This document shows positions 38,236 to 47,666 of a stretch of 64,000 nucleotides of DNA, piece after piece. The translations under genes were made by a program, and so were the position numbers. A model generated the notes under the pieces. The model saw only the letters and a program-made list of their open reading frames with translations, did no database searches and was not told the DNA's origin. This DNA comes from Streptococcus sp. oral taxon 058 str. F0407 (GTDB taxonomy: Bacteria; Bacillota; Bacilli; Lactobacillales; Streptococcaceae), in contig NZ_JH378887.1 of NCBI RefSeq assembly GCF_000235485.1, positions 493,724-557,723 of the forward strand. The letters run 5' to 3'. How positions within the stretch are numbered: the stretch's first letter is position 1; each line of letters starts with the position of its first letter.

Positions 38236-39713
38236 TAGTTTCTTTTGATCTTAGCTAATACTAGGTTCAGTGCATAGTGAAGTGTTTTATCCTTAGTGAG
38301 AAAGAGTGTTAAGAGATAGTAGATTCCACAAGTAGCTATGGTAGAGAGAACCATGAGAATCATATTGAGGTTTACCGTATAGGAACTGATTTGGAAAATC
38401 ATCTTGAAAATATAGAAGATCGGGATAAATCCAAGGGATATGAGGCCATAACGTGTTAAGGTCACAAAAATTTCTTTTAAACTAATCAGTTGGTGTTTCC
38501 TAATAAAATGAATTTCTAAGAGAACAACGATGGCTTCTGCAATAATGGTAGTAGCAATATAATACTCAGGGGCAAAAATATTATTGAAATACAAGATGCT
38601 ATTTAATAGGAGGTTTGCTCCACCACCAGCAAAGTAGAAAGCGGTTAAGCGGTTCTCGTGGTCATTGATAAAGATAATTTGCTTACCAAGGATCAATTCA
38701 ATAGCCCAGATAATGGTTCGAAAGGCGAAGACACTGGTCACAATACCTGCCTCAAGATACTTTTCAGAAGAGTAGATAACCGTTGCGTACTTTCCCAAAA
38801 TCATAATCCCAAAACTAGTTGGAACCATGAGAAAATAGAATAATGATGCCGCTTGATTTACAAGATAATTATAAGAATTGTAATCCTTTTTCCCGAGGTA
38901 GTAGCCGAGACGTGGAATGCTGACACTGATAGCTCCACTTAAGACACCAGCAATTAGCATGACGATGCTATAGGCAATTGTATAATAAGAAATATAGTTT
39001 TCATCTGGTCCCTTGGTGATAAACATTCTATCAAGCAAGGTATAGAGCATATTGGCATTTGCCAAGAGAAGCATAGTAAAGAGTGGTTTAGAAGCCTTAG
39101 CTAACTCGATGAAACCAATTTTGACAAAGGAAACTTCTCTCTTGATCCAAAGAAAACTGAGGAGGTAATTGAGGATAGTTGTCGCAGTCATGACGATAGC
39201 GTAGGGGACAATATCATCAGCAGTTTTGACAAAGGCGAAGATAGCGACCAGCATGGTAATCCGAATAATCAATGTCTTGTAGAGGATGAAAGCATAGTTT
39301 TCATAAGCCTCGTTCATCCATTCGATATTGAGAAATTGGAAGAGTGCCTGAGCTCCTAGGATATAGTAAAGGACTTTCAGGTTCTCAATGCTGGTGTCAA
39401 AGAAGATAAAGAGGAAGTAGATACCAGTCGTCAGGAGAGAAGTGAAAACCGAAATATAAAACAACTTAGAAAAGACATAGTTGATTTTATTCTTGTCGTC
39501 CTTAACCTTACTGATAGCACGAATCCCGTAGTTGTAAATACCAAAGGCAGCTAGTGGAACGACAAAGCTAGCCCAGGTATTAGCGGTATTGAAATAACCG
39601 TAGTTGGATTTGCTGAGAATCCGAGTCAGATAAGGGTTGGTTATCAGAGGAAAAACGATATTGAGAATATTGACCAGCAAGCTGGCCAATGCATTAACTT
39701 TTATATTTTTCAT
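38235..39713 (-). CDS. tacF: Teichoic-acid repeat flippase of the polysaccharide transporter family (TacF-like)
   Basis: The 492-residue protein has 12-14 membrane helices and a start MKNIKVNALASLLVNILNI, with NANMLYTLLDRMF and GAISVSIPRLGYYLG. It resembles the pneumococcal TacF flippase, which moves phosphocholine-bearing teichoic repeats across the membrane, but is clearly divergent. In S. pneumoniae tacF lies in the lic locus elsewhere, as I recall. The position next to licD and pce genes here supports the role. Other PST-family flippases cannot be excluded. Confidence 0.8.
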   Translation of the reverse strand: MKNIKVNALASLLVNILNIVFPLITNPYLTRILSKSNYGYFNTANTWASFVVPLAAFGIYNYGIRAISKVKDDKNKINYVFSKLFYISVFTSLLTTGIYFLFIFFDTSIENLKVLYYILGAQALFQFLNIEWMNEAYENYAFILYKTLIIRITMLVAIFAFVKTADDIVPYAIVMTATTILNYLLSFLWIKREVSFVKIGFIELAKASKPLFTMLLLANANMLYTLLDRMFITKGPDENYISYYTIAYSIVMLIAGVLSGAISVSIPRLGYYLGKKDYNSYNYLVNQAASLFYFLMVPTSFGIMILGKYATVIYSSEKYLEAGIVTSVFAFRTIIWAIELILGKQIIFINDHENRLTAFYFAGGGANLLLNSILYFNNIFAPEYYIATTIIAEAIVVLLEIHFIRKHQLISLKEIFVTLTRYGLISLGFIPIFYIFKMIFQISSYTVNLNMILMVLSTIATCGIYYLLTLFLTKDKTLHYALNLVLAKIKRN

Positions 39714-39776
39714 TGAACTTTCTTTCTTAAATCTAAAATCATCTCTAGTATTATATCACATTCCAGCGCCATTCTT

Positions 39777-39805
39777 TTGATAAAATCGTAAAAATCTAGT
39801 ATAAT
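39777..39805 (+). promoter_or_regulatory. Promoter of mecA
   Basis: -35 TTGATA (39777-39782), 17-base spacer, perfect -10 TATAAT (39800-39805). Confidence 0.85.
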
Positions 39806-39835
39806 AGATAGACTGAAAGTATGAGGTTACTAGAT

Positions 39836-40576
39836 ATGAAGATGAAACAAATTAGTGATACAACACTGAAAATCACGATGACTTTAGATGATTTGATGGA
39901 TCGGGGAATGGAGATTGCAGATTTTCTCGTTCCACAGGAAAAAACCGAAGAGTTTTTCTATGCTATTTTAGATGAATTAGAGATGCCAGACAATTTTTTG
40001 GATAGTGGCATGCTGAGTTTCCGTGTGACGCCAAAACCAGATAAGGTGGACGTCTTTGTAACCAAGTCCAAAATTGACCAGAATTTGGATTTTGAGGATT
40101 TGGCAGACCTACCAGACATGGAAGAATTGGCCCAAATGTCGCCAGATGAATTTCTCAAAACCTTGGAAAAGAGCATTGCAGATAAGACCAAGGACGATAT
40201 TGAGGCCATCCAATCTCTAGAGCAGGTCGAAGCAAAGGAAGAAGAGCAAGAGCAGGCAGACAAGGAGACTGAGAGTAAGAAAGAACCTTATATCTACTAT
40301 ATCCTGCGCTTTGCAAGCCTTGCTGACTTGGTTGCTTTTGCAAAGACGGTTAACTACCAGATGGAAACATCTGAACTCTATAAGATGAATGGACACTACT
40401 ATTTGACAATCTTAGTCGATGTGGAAAATCATCCTAGTCCATATCCAGCCTGGCTCTTGGCTCGTATGCGTGAGTTTGCAGACGACAGTGACATCAGTCG
40501 TTCAGTCTTGCAAGAGTATGGGCAAATATTGATTAACCATGACGCAGTTCTCGGTCTGCAAAAGATTCGTTCATAA
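39836..40576 (+). CDS. mecA: Adaptor protein MecA
   Basis: Adaptor that brings substrates to ClpC protease; in pneumococci it promotes turnover of the competence sigma factor ComX. The 246-residue protein has the N-terminal substrate domain (MKMKQISDTTLKITMTLDD), an acidic linker (about 120-150) and the C-terminal ClpC-binding domain (about 155-246). I start at ATG 39836; an earlier ATG at 39821 would add five residues ahead of the usual N-terminus. Confidence 0.92.
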   Translation: MKMKQISDTTLKITMTLDDLMDRGMEIADFLVPQEKTEEFFYAILDELEMPDNFLDSGMLSFRVTPKPDKVDVFVTKSKIDQNLDFEDLADLPDMEELAQMSPDEFLKTLEKSIADKTKDDIEAIQSLEQVEAKEEEQEQADKETESKKEPYIYYILRFASLADLVAFAKTVNYQMETSELYKMNGHYYLTILVDVENHPSPYPAWLLARMREFADDSDISRSVLQEYGQILINHDAVLGLQKIRS

Positions 40577-40604
40577 TTTTTAAAATCAATTTTCATTTAT
40601 CAAG

Positions 40605-40637
40605 AAAGACGAATCATGGGATTCGTTTTTTCTTTAC
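40605..40637 (+). terminator. Intrinsic terminator after mecA
   Basis: Hairpin ACGAATC-ATGG-GATTCGT followed by TTTTTCTTT. Confidence 0.8.
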
Positions 40638-40686
40638 TAGACTGAAATAGTGATTTACTATAATAGGAATTTTCACAAAATTCTGT

Positions 40687-40692
40687 TATAAT
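40687..40692 (+). promoter_or_regulatory. Extended -10 promoter of hom-thrB
   Basis: TATAAT preceded by TGT (TGn), about 30 bases before hom. The -35 region is poor. A second TATAAT at 40659-40664 is an alternative. Confidence 0.5.
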
Positions 40693-40723
40693 GGCTATAT
40701 CAGAAAATTTCTAGGAGACAAAC

Positions 40724-42010
40724 ATGACAGTTAAAATTGCTTTACTTGGATTTGGTACCGTTGCAAGTGGTGTGCCATTCCTCCTAAAGGAAAATGGAGA
40801 AAAAATCGTTCAGTCAGCTCATTCGGAGATTGAAGTTGCCAAGGTATTGGTCAAGGATGAAGATGAAAAGAACCGCTTGCTTGCAGCAGGGAATGACTTT
40901 AACTTTGTAACCAATGTAGATGATATTTTATCAGATCAGGACATTACGATTGTAGTGGAATTGATGGGGCGTATCGAACCTGCTAAGACCTTTATCACTC
41001 GTGCCCTGAAAGCTGGAAAACACGTTGTTACTGCTAACAAGGACCTTTTGGCTGTCCATGGTGCAGAATTGTTAGAAATCGCTAAAGCTAACAAGGTAGC
41101 ACTCTACTACGAAGCAGCAGTAGCTGGTGGGATTCCAATTCTTCGTACGTTGGCAAATTCGCTGGCTTCTGACAAAATCACTCGTGTCCTTGGTGTGGTT
41201 AACGGAACTTCTAACTTCATGATGACCAAGATGGTCGAAGAAGGCTGGTCCTACGATGATGCTCTGGCTGAAGCGCAACGCCTAGGATTTGCAGAAAGTG
41301 ACCCTACAAATGACGTAGACGGAATTGATGCGGCCTACAAGATGGTCATTTTAAGCCAATTTGCCTTTGGCATGAAGGTTGCGTTTGACGATGTAGCCCA
41401 CAAGGGGATCCGCAATATCACACCAGAAGATGTGGCTGTAGCCCAAGACCTTGGTTATGTTGTGAAATTGGTTGGTTCTATTGAAGAAACTCCTTCAGGT
41501 ATTGCCGCAGAAGTGACTCCAACCTTCCTGCCTAAAGCACACCCACTTGCCAGCGTGAATGGCGTGATGAACGCCGTCTTTGTAGAATCTATCGGTATTG
41601 GCGAGTCTATGTACTACGGACCAGGTGCTGGTCAAAAACCAACTGCAACAAGTGTTGTAGCGGATATTGTCCGTATCGTTCGTCGCTTGAATGATGGTAC
41701 CATCGGTAAATACTTCAACGAATATAGTCGTGACTTGGTCTTGGCTAAGCCTGAGGATGTCAAAGCCAATTACTACTTCTCAATCTTGGCTCTAGACTCA
41801 AAAGGTCAGGTCTTGAAACTGGCTGAAATCTTCAACGCTCAAGATATTTCCTTCAAGCAAATCCTTCAAGACGGAAAAGAGGGGGACAAGGCGCGTGTAG
41901 TCATCATTACACATAAGATCAATAAAGCCCAGCTTGAAAAGGTTTCAACTGAGTTGACCAAGGTATCAGAATTTGACCTCTTGAATACCTTCAAGGTGTT
42001 AGGAGAATAG
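40724..42010 (+). CDS. hom: Homoserine dehydrogenase
   Basis: Reduces aspartate semialdehyde to homoserine for threonine and methionine. The 428-residue protein has an NAD(P) loop ([14 protein letters not shown]), [12 protein letters not shown], the catalytic block [11 protein letters not shown] and [18 protein letters not shown], and a C-terminal ACT-type domain (about 350-428) for feedback. It is followed one base later by thrB. Confidence 0.95.
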   Translation: MTVKIALLGFGTVASGVPFLLKENGEKIVQSAHSEIEVAKVLVKDEDEKNRLLAAGNDFNFVTNVDDILSDQDITIVVELMGRIEPAKTFITRALKAGKHVVTANKDLLAVHGAELLEIAKANKVALYYEAAVAGGIPILRTLANSLASDKITRVLGVVNGTSNFMMTKMVEEGWSYDDALAEAQRLGFAESDPTNDVDGIDAAYKMVILSQFAFGMKVAFDDVAHKGIRNITPEDVAVAQDLGYVVKLVGSIEETPSGIAAEVTPTFLPKAHPLASVNGVMNAVFVESIGIGESMYYGPGAGQKPTATSVVADIVRIVRRLNDGTIGKYFNEYSRDLVLAKPEDVKANYYFSILALDSKGQVLKLAEIFNAQDISFKQILQDGKEGDKARVVIITHKINKAQLEKVSTELTKVSEFDLLNTFKVLGE

Positions 42011-42011
42011 G

Positions 42012-42881
42012 ATGAAGATTATTGTACCTGCAACCAGTGCCAATATCGGGCCAGGTTTTGATTCGGTCGGTGTAGCTGTTACTAAGTATCTTCAAATTGA
42101 GGTCTGTGAAGAACGAGATGAGTGGTTGATTGAACATCAGATCGGCAAATGGATTCCCCACGATGAGCGCAACCTTTTACTCAAGATTGCTTTACAAATT
42201 GCTCCTGACCTGCAACCAAGACGCCTGAAAATGACCAGTGATGTTCCCTTGGCGCGTGGTTTGGGTTCTTCTAGCTCTGTCATTGTTGCTGGAATTGAAC
42301 TAGCCAACCAACTGGGCAAGCTCAACTTATCTGACCATGACAAATTGCAGCTGGCTACTAAGATTGAAGGGCATCCTGACAATGTGGCTCCTGCTATCTA
42401 TGGTAATCTCGTTATTGCAAGTTCTGTTGAAGGGAAAGTTTCAGCGATTGTAGCAGACTTCCCAGAGTGTGATTTCCTAGCCTACATTCCAAACTATGAA
42501 TTACGCACCCGAGACAGCCGCGGTGTCTTGCCTAAAAAGTTGTCCTACAAGGAAGCTGTTGCGGCAAGTTCGATTGCTAATGTAGCGGTTGCAGCCTTAC
42601 TGGCAGGAGATATGGTGACTGCTGGCCAAGCGATTGAGGGAGACCTCTTCCACGAACGCTATCGTCAGGACTTGGTGAGAGAATTTGCGACGATTAAGCA
42701 AGTAGCCAAGGAAAATGGAGCTTATGCGACCTACCTCTCTGGTGCTGGACCGACAGTTATGGTTCTGGCTTCTCATGACAAGATGCCCAAGATTAAAGCT
42801 GAATTGCAAAAGCAGTCTTTCAAAGGGAAATTGCATGACCTAAAAGTTGATACCCAAGGTGTCCGTGTAGAAGCAAAATAA
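42012..42881 (+). CDS. thrB: Homoserine kinase
   Basis: Phosphorylates homoserine, a step toward threonine. The 289-residue GHMP kinase has [14 protein letters not shown] at the start, ATP loop [16 protein letters not shown] near residue 80, and the late [16 protein letters not shown]. Immediately downstream of hom, so translation is coupled; followed by a terminator. Confidence 0.95.
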   Translation: MKIIVPATSANIGPGFDSVGVAVTKYLQIEVCEERDEWLIEHQIGKWIPHDERNLLLKIALQIAPDLQPRRLKMTSDVPLARGLGSSSSVIVAGIELANQLGKLNLSDHDKLQLATKIEGHPDNVAPAIYGNLVIASSVEGKVSAIVADFPECDFLAYIPNYELRTRDSRGVLPKKLSYKEAVAASSIANVAVAALLAGDMVTAGQAIEGDLFHERYRQDLVREFATIKQVAKENGAYATYLSGAGPTVMVLASHDKMPKIKAELQKQSFKGKLHDLKVDTQGVRVEAK

Positions 42882-42889
42882 AGAATAGA

Positions 42890-42940
42890 AGATAGGATGG
42901 GGAAAGTCTCGATTAGCGGGGCTTCCTATCCTTTTTTTGA
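42890..42940 (+). terminator. Intrinsic terminator after thrB
   Basis: Outer stem GATAGGA with TCCTATC and an inner GC-rich hairpin, followed by TTTTTTT. Confidence 0.8.
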
Positions 42941-42950
42941 AAAGAAGTTT

Positions 42951-43057
42951 ATACTCAATGAAAATCAAAGAGCAAACTAGGAAGCTAGCCGCAGGCTGTA
43001 CTTGAGTACGGTAAGGCGACGCTGACGTAGTTTGAAATTGATTTTCGAAGAGTATTA
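42951..43057 (-). repeat. BOX element (boxA-boxC type without boxB)
   Basis: The element begins ATACTCAATGAAAATC, contains AGCAAACTAGGAAGCTAGCC and ends GATTTTCGAAGAGTAT, giving inverted ends. The stretch at 43007-43027 matches the BOXA1R primer core (AAGGCGACGCTGACG) used to type pneumococci, in reverse orientation. BOX elements are short mobile repeats of Mitis-group streptococci. It lies in the thrB-msrAB gap, just before the msrAB ribosome site. Confidence 0.9.
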
Positions 43058-43086
43058 GTTAAAAACTTGATAAAGGAGAAACAAAG

Positions 43087-44025
43087 ATGGCAGAAATTTA
43101 TCTAGCAGGTGGTTGTTTTTGGGGTTTAGAGGAGTATTTTTCTCGAATTTCTGGAGTGCTGGCGACCAGTGTTGGCTACGCTAATGGGCAAGTCGAAACG
43201 ACCAATTACCAGCTACTCAAGAAAACAGACCATGCAGAAACGGTTCAAGTGATTTACGATGAGAAGGCAGTGTCACTCAGAGAGATTTTGCTTTATTATT
43301 TCCGAGTCATCGATCCCTTGTCTATCAACCAGCAAGGGAATGACCGTGGCCGCCAATATCGAACTGGGATCTATTACCAAGATGAAACAGACTTGCCAGC
43401 TATCTACACAGTGGTGCAGGAGCAGGAGCGCATGCTTGGTCGAAAGATTGCAGTAGAAGTGGAGAAACTTCGCCACTACATTTTAGCTGAAGATTACCAT
43501 CAAGACTATCTCAAGAAGAATCCTTCTGGTTACTGTCATATCGATGTGACTGATGCTGAGAAGCCATTGATTGATGCCTCTAACTATGAAAAGCCTAGTC
43601 AAGAGGTGTTAAAGGAAAGCTTAACCGAAGAGTCTTATCGTGTTACCCAAGAAGCTGCTACAGAGGCTCCATTTACCAATGCCTATGACCAAACCTTTGA
43701 AGAAGGGATTTATGTAGACATCACGACGGGTGAGCCACTCTTTTTCGCTAAGGATAAGTTTGCCTCAGGATGTGGTTGGCCAAGTTTTAGCCGTCCAATT
43801 TCCAAGGAATTGATTCACTACTACAAGGACCTGAGCCATGGTATGGAGCGAATCGAAGTTCGTTCTCGGTCAGGTAATGCTCACTTGGGCCATGTTTTCA
43901 CAGATGGACCGCAGGAGTTAGGTGGTCTCCGTTACTGTATCAATTCGGCCTCCTTGCGCTTTGTGGCCAAGGATGAGATGGAAGAGGCAGGATACGGCTA
44001 TTTATTGCCTTACTTAAACAAATAA
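43087..44025 (+). CDS. msrAB: Bifunctional peptide methionine sulfoxide reductase MsrA-MsrB
   Basis: Repairs oxidised methionines. The 312-residue fusion has MsrA at residues 1-155 with the catalytic cysteine in [11 protein letters not shown], and MsrB at 175-312 with [20 protein letters not shown] and the cysteine in RYCINSAS. No signal peptide, so this is the cytoplasmic type. Preceded by AAGGAG. The promoter may overlap the BOX element. Confidence 0.94.
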   Translation: MAEIYLAGGCFWGLEEYFSRISGVLATSVGYANGQVETTNYQLLKKTDHAETVQVIYDEKAVSLREILLYYFRVIDPLSINQQGNDRGRQYRTGIYYQDETDLPAIYTVVQEQERMLGRKIAVEVEKLRHYILAEDYHQDYLKKNPSGYCHIDVTDAEKPLIDASNYEKPSQEVLKESLTEESYRVTQEAATEAPFTNAYDQTFEEGIYVDITTGEPLFFAKDKFASGCGWPSFSRPISKELIHYYKDLSHGMERIEVRSRSGNAHLGHVFTDGPQELGGLRYCINSASLRFVAKDEMEEAGYGYLLPYLNK

Positions 44026-44085
44026 AACTGAGAGGGTGGGCGCTTCCCATTTTCTTCATTTCCAGAATAAGAATAGAAAGGATCT

Positions 44086-45810
44086 ATGAAACACTTACTA
44101 TCTTACTTCAAACCCTATATCAAAGAATCCATTTTAGCTCCCTTGTTCAAGCTGCTAGAAGCTGTTTTTGAGCTCTTGGTTCCCATGGTGATTGCTGGGA
44201 TTGTTGACCAATCTTTGCCTCAGAGAGATCAAGGACATCTCTGGATGCAGATTGGCCTGCTCCTTATCTTTGCAGTGATTGGTGTTGTAGTGGCCTTGGT
44301 AGCTCAGTTTTACTCAGCTAAGGCAGCGGTTGGATTTGCCAAAGAACTGACAGACGACCTCTATCGTCATATTCTTTCCTTGCCCAAGGAAAGCAGAGAC
44401 CGTTTGACAACTTCTAGCTTGGTGACTCGCTTGACATCGGATACCTATCAGATTCAGACTGGTATCAATCAATTCCTGCGTCTCTTTTTGAGAGCGCCTA
44501 TTATCGTTTTTGGGGCCATTTTTATGGCCTATCGCATCTCGGCTGAACTGACTTTCTGGTTTTTGGTCATGGTTGTCATTTTGACCATTGTCATTGTAGG
44601 GCTCTCTCGTCTAGTCAATCCTCTCTACAGCAGTCTCAGAAAGAAAACAGACCAACTGGTTCAGGAAACGCGCCAGCAATTACAAGGAATGCGGGTCATT
44701 CGTGCCTTTGGGCAAGAAAAACGAGAGTTACAGATTTTTCAAACCCTTAACCAAGTTTATGCTAGATTGCAAGAGAAAACAGGTTTCTGGTCCAGTTTAT
44801 TAACCCCTCTGACCTATCTGATTGTCAATGGGACCCTCCTTGTCGTCATCTGGCAGGGCTATATCTCAATTCAAGGAGGCTTGCTTAGTCAAGGTGCTCT
44901 TATTGCTCTCATCAACTACCTCTTGCAGATCTTGGTGGAATTGGTCAAGCTAGCCATGCTGATTAATTCTCTCAACCAGTCCTACATCTCAGCTAAGCGA
45001 ATCGAGGAAGTCTTTGCTGAAGGTCCAGAAGATATCCATTCAGAGTTAGAACAAAAGCAAGCCACCAGTAATCAGGTTTTACAAGTCCAAGAATTAACCT
45101 TTACCTATCCTGATGCGGCTCAGCCTTCTCTGAGAGATATTTCCTTTGATATGACTCAAGGGCAAATCCTTGGTATCATTGGGGGAACTGGTTCTGGTAA
45201 ATCAAGCTTGGTACAAGTCTTACTTGGTCTTTATCCAGCAGATAAGGGAAGTATTGACCTTTATCGAGATGGACGTAGTCCTCTTAATTTGGAGGAGTGG
45301 CGGTCTTGGATTGCCTATGTTCCCCAAAAAGTTGAACTCTTTAAGGGGAGCATACGTTCCAACTTGACTCTAGGTTTCAACCAAGAAGTAACTGACCAAG
45401 AACTCTGGCAGGCCTTGGAAATAGCACAAGCAAAGGATTTTGTCAGTGAAAAGGAAGGACTCTTGGATGCCCTAGTTGAGGCAGGAGGGCGAAATTTCTC
45501 AGGTGGACAAAAACAACGGCTGTCGATCGCTCGAGCAGTCTTGCGCCAAGCTCCATTTCTCATCCTAGATGATGCGACCTCGGCCCTCGACACCATTACC
45601 GAGTCCAAGCTCTTGAAAGCTATCCGCGAAAACTTACCAAACACGAGCTTAATCTTGATTTCTCAACGAACCTCGACTTTACAGATGGCTGACCAGATTC
45701 TCCTTTTGGAAAAAGGGGAGCTTCTAGCTGTCGGCAAGCATGAGGACTTGATGAAGACTAGTCAAGTCTATCGTGAAATCAATGCATCCCAACATGGAAA
45801 GGAGAACTAG
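44086..45810 (+). CDS. ABC exporter half-transporter with degenerate catalytic residues (heterodimer subunit 1)
   Basis: The 574-residue half-transporter has six membrane helices (about 1-310) and an ATPase domain with Walker A GGTGSGKSS, signature FSGGQKQR and Walker B FLILDDAT. The usual catalytic glutamate after Walker B is aspartate, and the switch histidine is glutamine (LILISQRTSTL). This is the degenerate partner of a heterodimer. The next gene starts one base after its stop. Drug, peptide or lipid could be exported; substrate not known. Confidence 0.88.
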   Translation: MKHLLSYFKPYIKESILAPLFKLLEAVFELLVPMVIAGIVDQSLPQRDQGHLWMQIGLLLIFAVIGVVVALVAQFYSAKAAVGFAKELTDDLYRHILSLPKESRDRLTTSSLVTRLTSDTYQIQTGINQFLRLFLRAPIIVFGAIFMAYRISAELTFWFLVMVVILTIVIVGLSRLVNPLYSSLRKKTDQLVQETRQQLQGMRVIRAFGQEKRELQIFQTLNQVYARLQEKTGFWSSLLTPLTYLIVNGTLLVVIWQGYISIQGGLLSQGALIALINYLLQILVELVKLAMLINSLNQSYISAKRIEEVFAEGPEDIHSELEQKQATSNQVLQVQELTFTYPDAAQPSLRDISFDMTQGQILGIIGGTGSGKSSLVQVLLGLYPADKGSIDLYRDGRSPLNLEEWRSWIAYVPQKVELFKGSIRSNLTLGFNQEVTDQELWQALEIAQAKDFVSEKEGLLDALVEAGGRNFSGGQKQRLSIARAVLRQAPFLILDDATSALDTITESKLLKAIRENLPNTSLILISQRTSTLQMADQILLLEKGELLAVGKHEDLMKTSQVYREINASQHGKEN

Positions 45811-45811
45811 C

Positions 45812-47560
45812 ATGAGACGACAAACTGCAAACCAGACGCTCACACGTTTGGCTAAAGACCTTGCAAGTCACCCCTTCCTCCTTTTTCTAGCCTTTCTAGG
45901 AACTATTGCTCAAGTTGGCTTATCAATCTACCTACCTATTCTGATTGGGCAGGTCATTGACCAGGTCCTAGTGACTGGCTCTTCACCAGTTTTTTGGCAG
46001 ATTTTCATTCAGATGGTATTGGTGGTCATAGGAAATACCCTAGTTCAATGGGCCAATCCTCTCCTCTATAATCGTCTAATCTTCTCTTATACCAAAGACT
46101 TGCGAGAGCGAATAATCCATAAGCTCCATCATTTACCGATTGCCTTTGTGGATTGGCAAGGTAGTGGGGAGATGGTTAGTCGTGTAACCACGGATATAGA
46201 ACAGTTGGCAGCTGGCTTGACCATGATTTTTAACCAATTCTTCATTGGTGTATTGATGATTTTGGTTAGTATTCTAGCCATGCTCCAAATTCATCTCCTC
46301 ATGACCCTATTGGTCTTGATGTTGACGCCACTATCCATGGTGATTTCACGCTTTATTGCCAAGAGATCCTATCATCTCTTCCAAAAGCAAACAGAGACAA
46401 GGGGAATTCAGACACAATTAATTGAAGAATCACTTAGCCAGCAGACTATTATCCAGTCTTTTAATGCTCAAACAGAGTTTATCCAAAGGCTGCGTGAAGC
46501 TAATGACAACTACGCAGACTATTCTCAGTCAGCCATCTTTTACTCCTCAACGGTCAATCCTTCGACTCGCTTTGTCAATGCGCTCATTTATGCCCTTTTA
46601 GCTGGAGTGGGAGCTTATCGTATCATGATGGGTTCAACCGTGACTATCGGACGTTTAGTGACCTTTTTGAATTATGTTCAGCAGTATACCAAGCCCTTTA
46701 ATGATATTTCTTCAGTTCTAGCCGAGTTGCAAAGTGCTCTCGCTTGCGCAGAGCGTGTCTATGCTGTCTTAGAAAGTCCTGAGGTTGTTGAAACGGGTAA
46801 GGAAATCTTGACCAGTGACCAAGTTAAGGGAGCCATTTCCTTTAAGCATGTTTCTTTTGGCTACAATCCTGAAAAGATCTTGATTAAGGATTTGTCTATC
46901 GATATCCCAGCTGGTAGCAAGGTGGCCATCGTTGGTCCGACAGGTGCTGGTAAGTCAACTCTTATCAATCTCCTCATGCGTTTTTATCCTATTAATTCAG
47001 GAGATATCTTGTTAGACGGTCGTTCTATTTACGATTATACCCGAGCATCATTGAGACAGCAGTTTGGTATGGTGCTACAGGAAACCTGGCTCAAGCAAGG
47101 GAACATTCATGACAATATTGCCTTTGGAAATCCTGATGCTAGCCGGGAGCAGGTGATTGCTGCTGCAAAAGTAGCCAATGCAGACTTTTTCATCCAACAG
47201 TTACCCCAAGGCTATGATACCAAATTGGAAAATGCAGGTGAATCTCTCTCTGTCGGTCAAGCCCAGCTCTTGACCATTGCCCGAGTCTTTCTGGCTATTC
47301 CCAAGATTCTCATCCTAGACGAAGCGACTTCTTCCATTGATACACGGACAGAAGTGTTGGTTCAGGATGCCTTTGCAAAACTCATGAAAGGGCGAACAAG
47401 TTTTATCATTGCACACCGCTTGTCTACCATTCAGGATGCGGATCTGATTCTAGTCTTGGTGGATGGTGATATTGTTGAGTATGGTAATCATCATGACCTG
47501 ATGCTTAACAAGGGCAAGTATTACCAAATGCAAAAGGCTGCGGCTTTTAGCTCTGAATAA
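45812..47560 (+). CDS. ABC exporter half-transporter (heterodimer subunit 2)
   Basis: The 582-residue partner has six helices and an ATPase domain with Walker A GPTGAGKST, Walker B ILILDEAT and switch histidine FIIAHRLSTI, all consensus. Its signature loop is LSVGQAQ instead of LSGGQ, which completes the degenerate site with subunit 1, leaving one functional site. I start at ATG 45812, with AAAGGAG 7 nt upstream; 13 further in-frame codons upstream belong to the end of subunit 1. Confidence 0.88.
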   Translation: MRRQTANQTLTRLAKDLASHPFLLFLAFLGTIAQVGLSIYLPILIGQVIDQVLVTGSSPVFWQIFIQMVLVVIGNTLVQWANPLLYNRLIFSYTKDLRERIIHKLHHLPIAFVDWQGSGEMVSRVTTDIEQLAAGLTMIFNQFFIGVLMILVSILAMLQIHLLMTLLVLMLTPLSMVISRFIAKRSYHLFQKQTETRGIQTQLIEESLSQQTIIQSFNAQTEFIQRLREANDNYADYSQSAIFYSSTVNPSTRFVNALIYALLAGVGAYRIMMGSTVTIGRLVTFLNYVQQYTKPFNDISSVLAELQSALACAERVYAVLESPEVVETGKEILTSDQVKGAISFKHVSFGYNPEKILIKDLSIDIPAGSKVAIVGPTGAGKSTLINLLMRFYPINSGDILLDGRSIYDYTRASLRQQFGMVLQETWLKQGNIHDNIAFGNPDASREQVIAAAKVANADFFIQQLPQGYDTKLENAGESLSVGQAQLLTIARVFLAIPKILILDEATSSIDTRTEVLVQDAFAKLMKGRTSFIIAHRLSTIQDADLILVLVDGDIVEYGNHHDLMLNKGKYYQMQKAAAFSSE

Positions 47561-47595
47561 ACCATTCCTATCCATTTTAAAGTCTTAATGACACT

Positions 47596-47621
47596 AAAAG
47601 TTGCCTTCGGGTGACTTTTTT
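47596..47621 (+). terminator. Intrinsic terminator after the ABC exporter pair
   Basis: Stem AAAGTTGCC with GGTGACTTT (G-U pairs), a TTCG tetraloop and six T. The next promoter -35 lies inside this stem. Confidence 0.85.
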
Positions 47622-47629
47622 GTTACAAT
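47601..47629 (+). promoter_or_regulatory. Promoter of the amidohydrolase gene
   Basis: -35 TTGCCT (47601-47606) inside the terminator stem, 17-base spacer, -10 TACAAT (47624-47629) with TGT before it (extended -10). Confidence 0.65.
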
Positions 47630-47666
47630 AGCTAGAAAAAATCAAGGTCTTAGAAGGAGAAAATCA

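Noticed and set aside
42951..43057. Intact insertion sequence or RUP element
   Set aside because: About 107 bases without a coding region, and the sequence matches the boxA/boxC parts of BOX.
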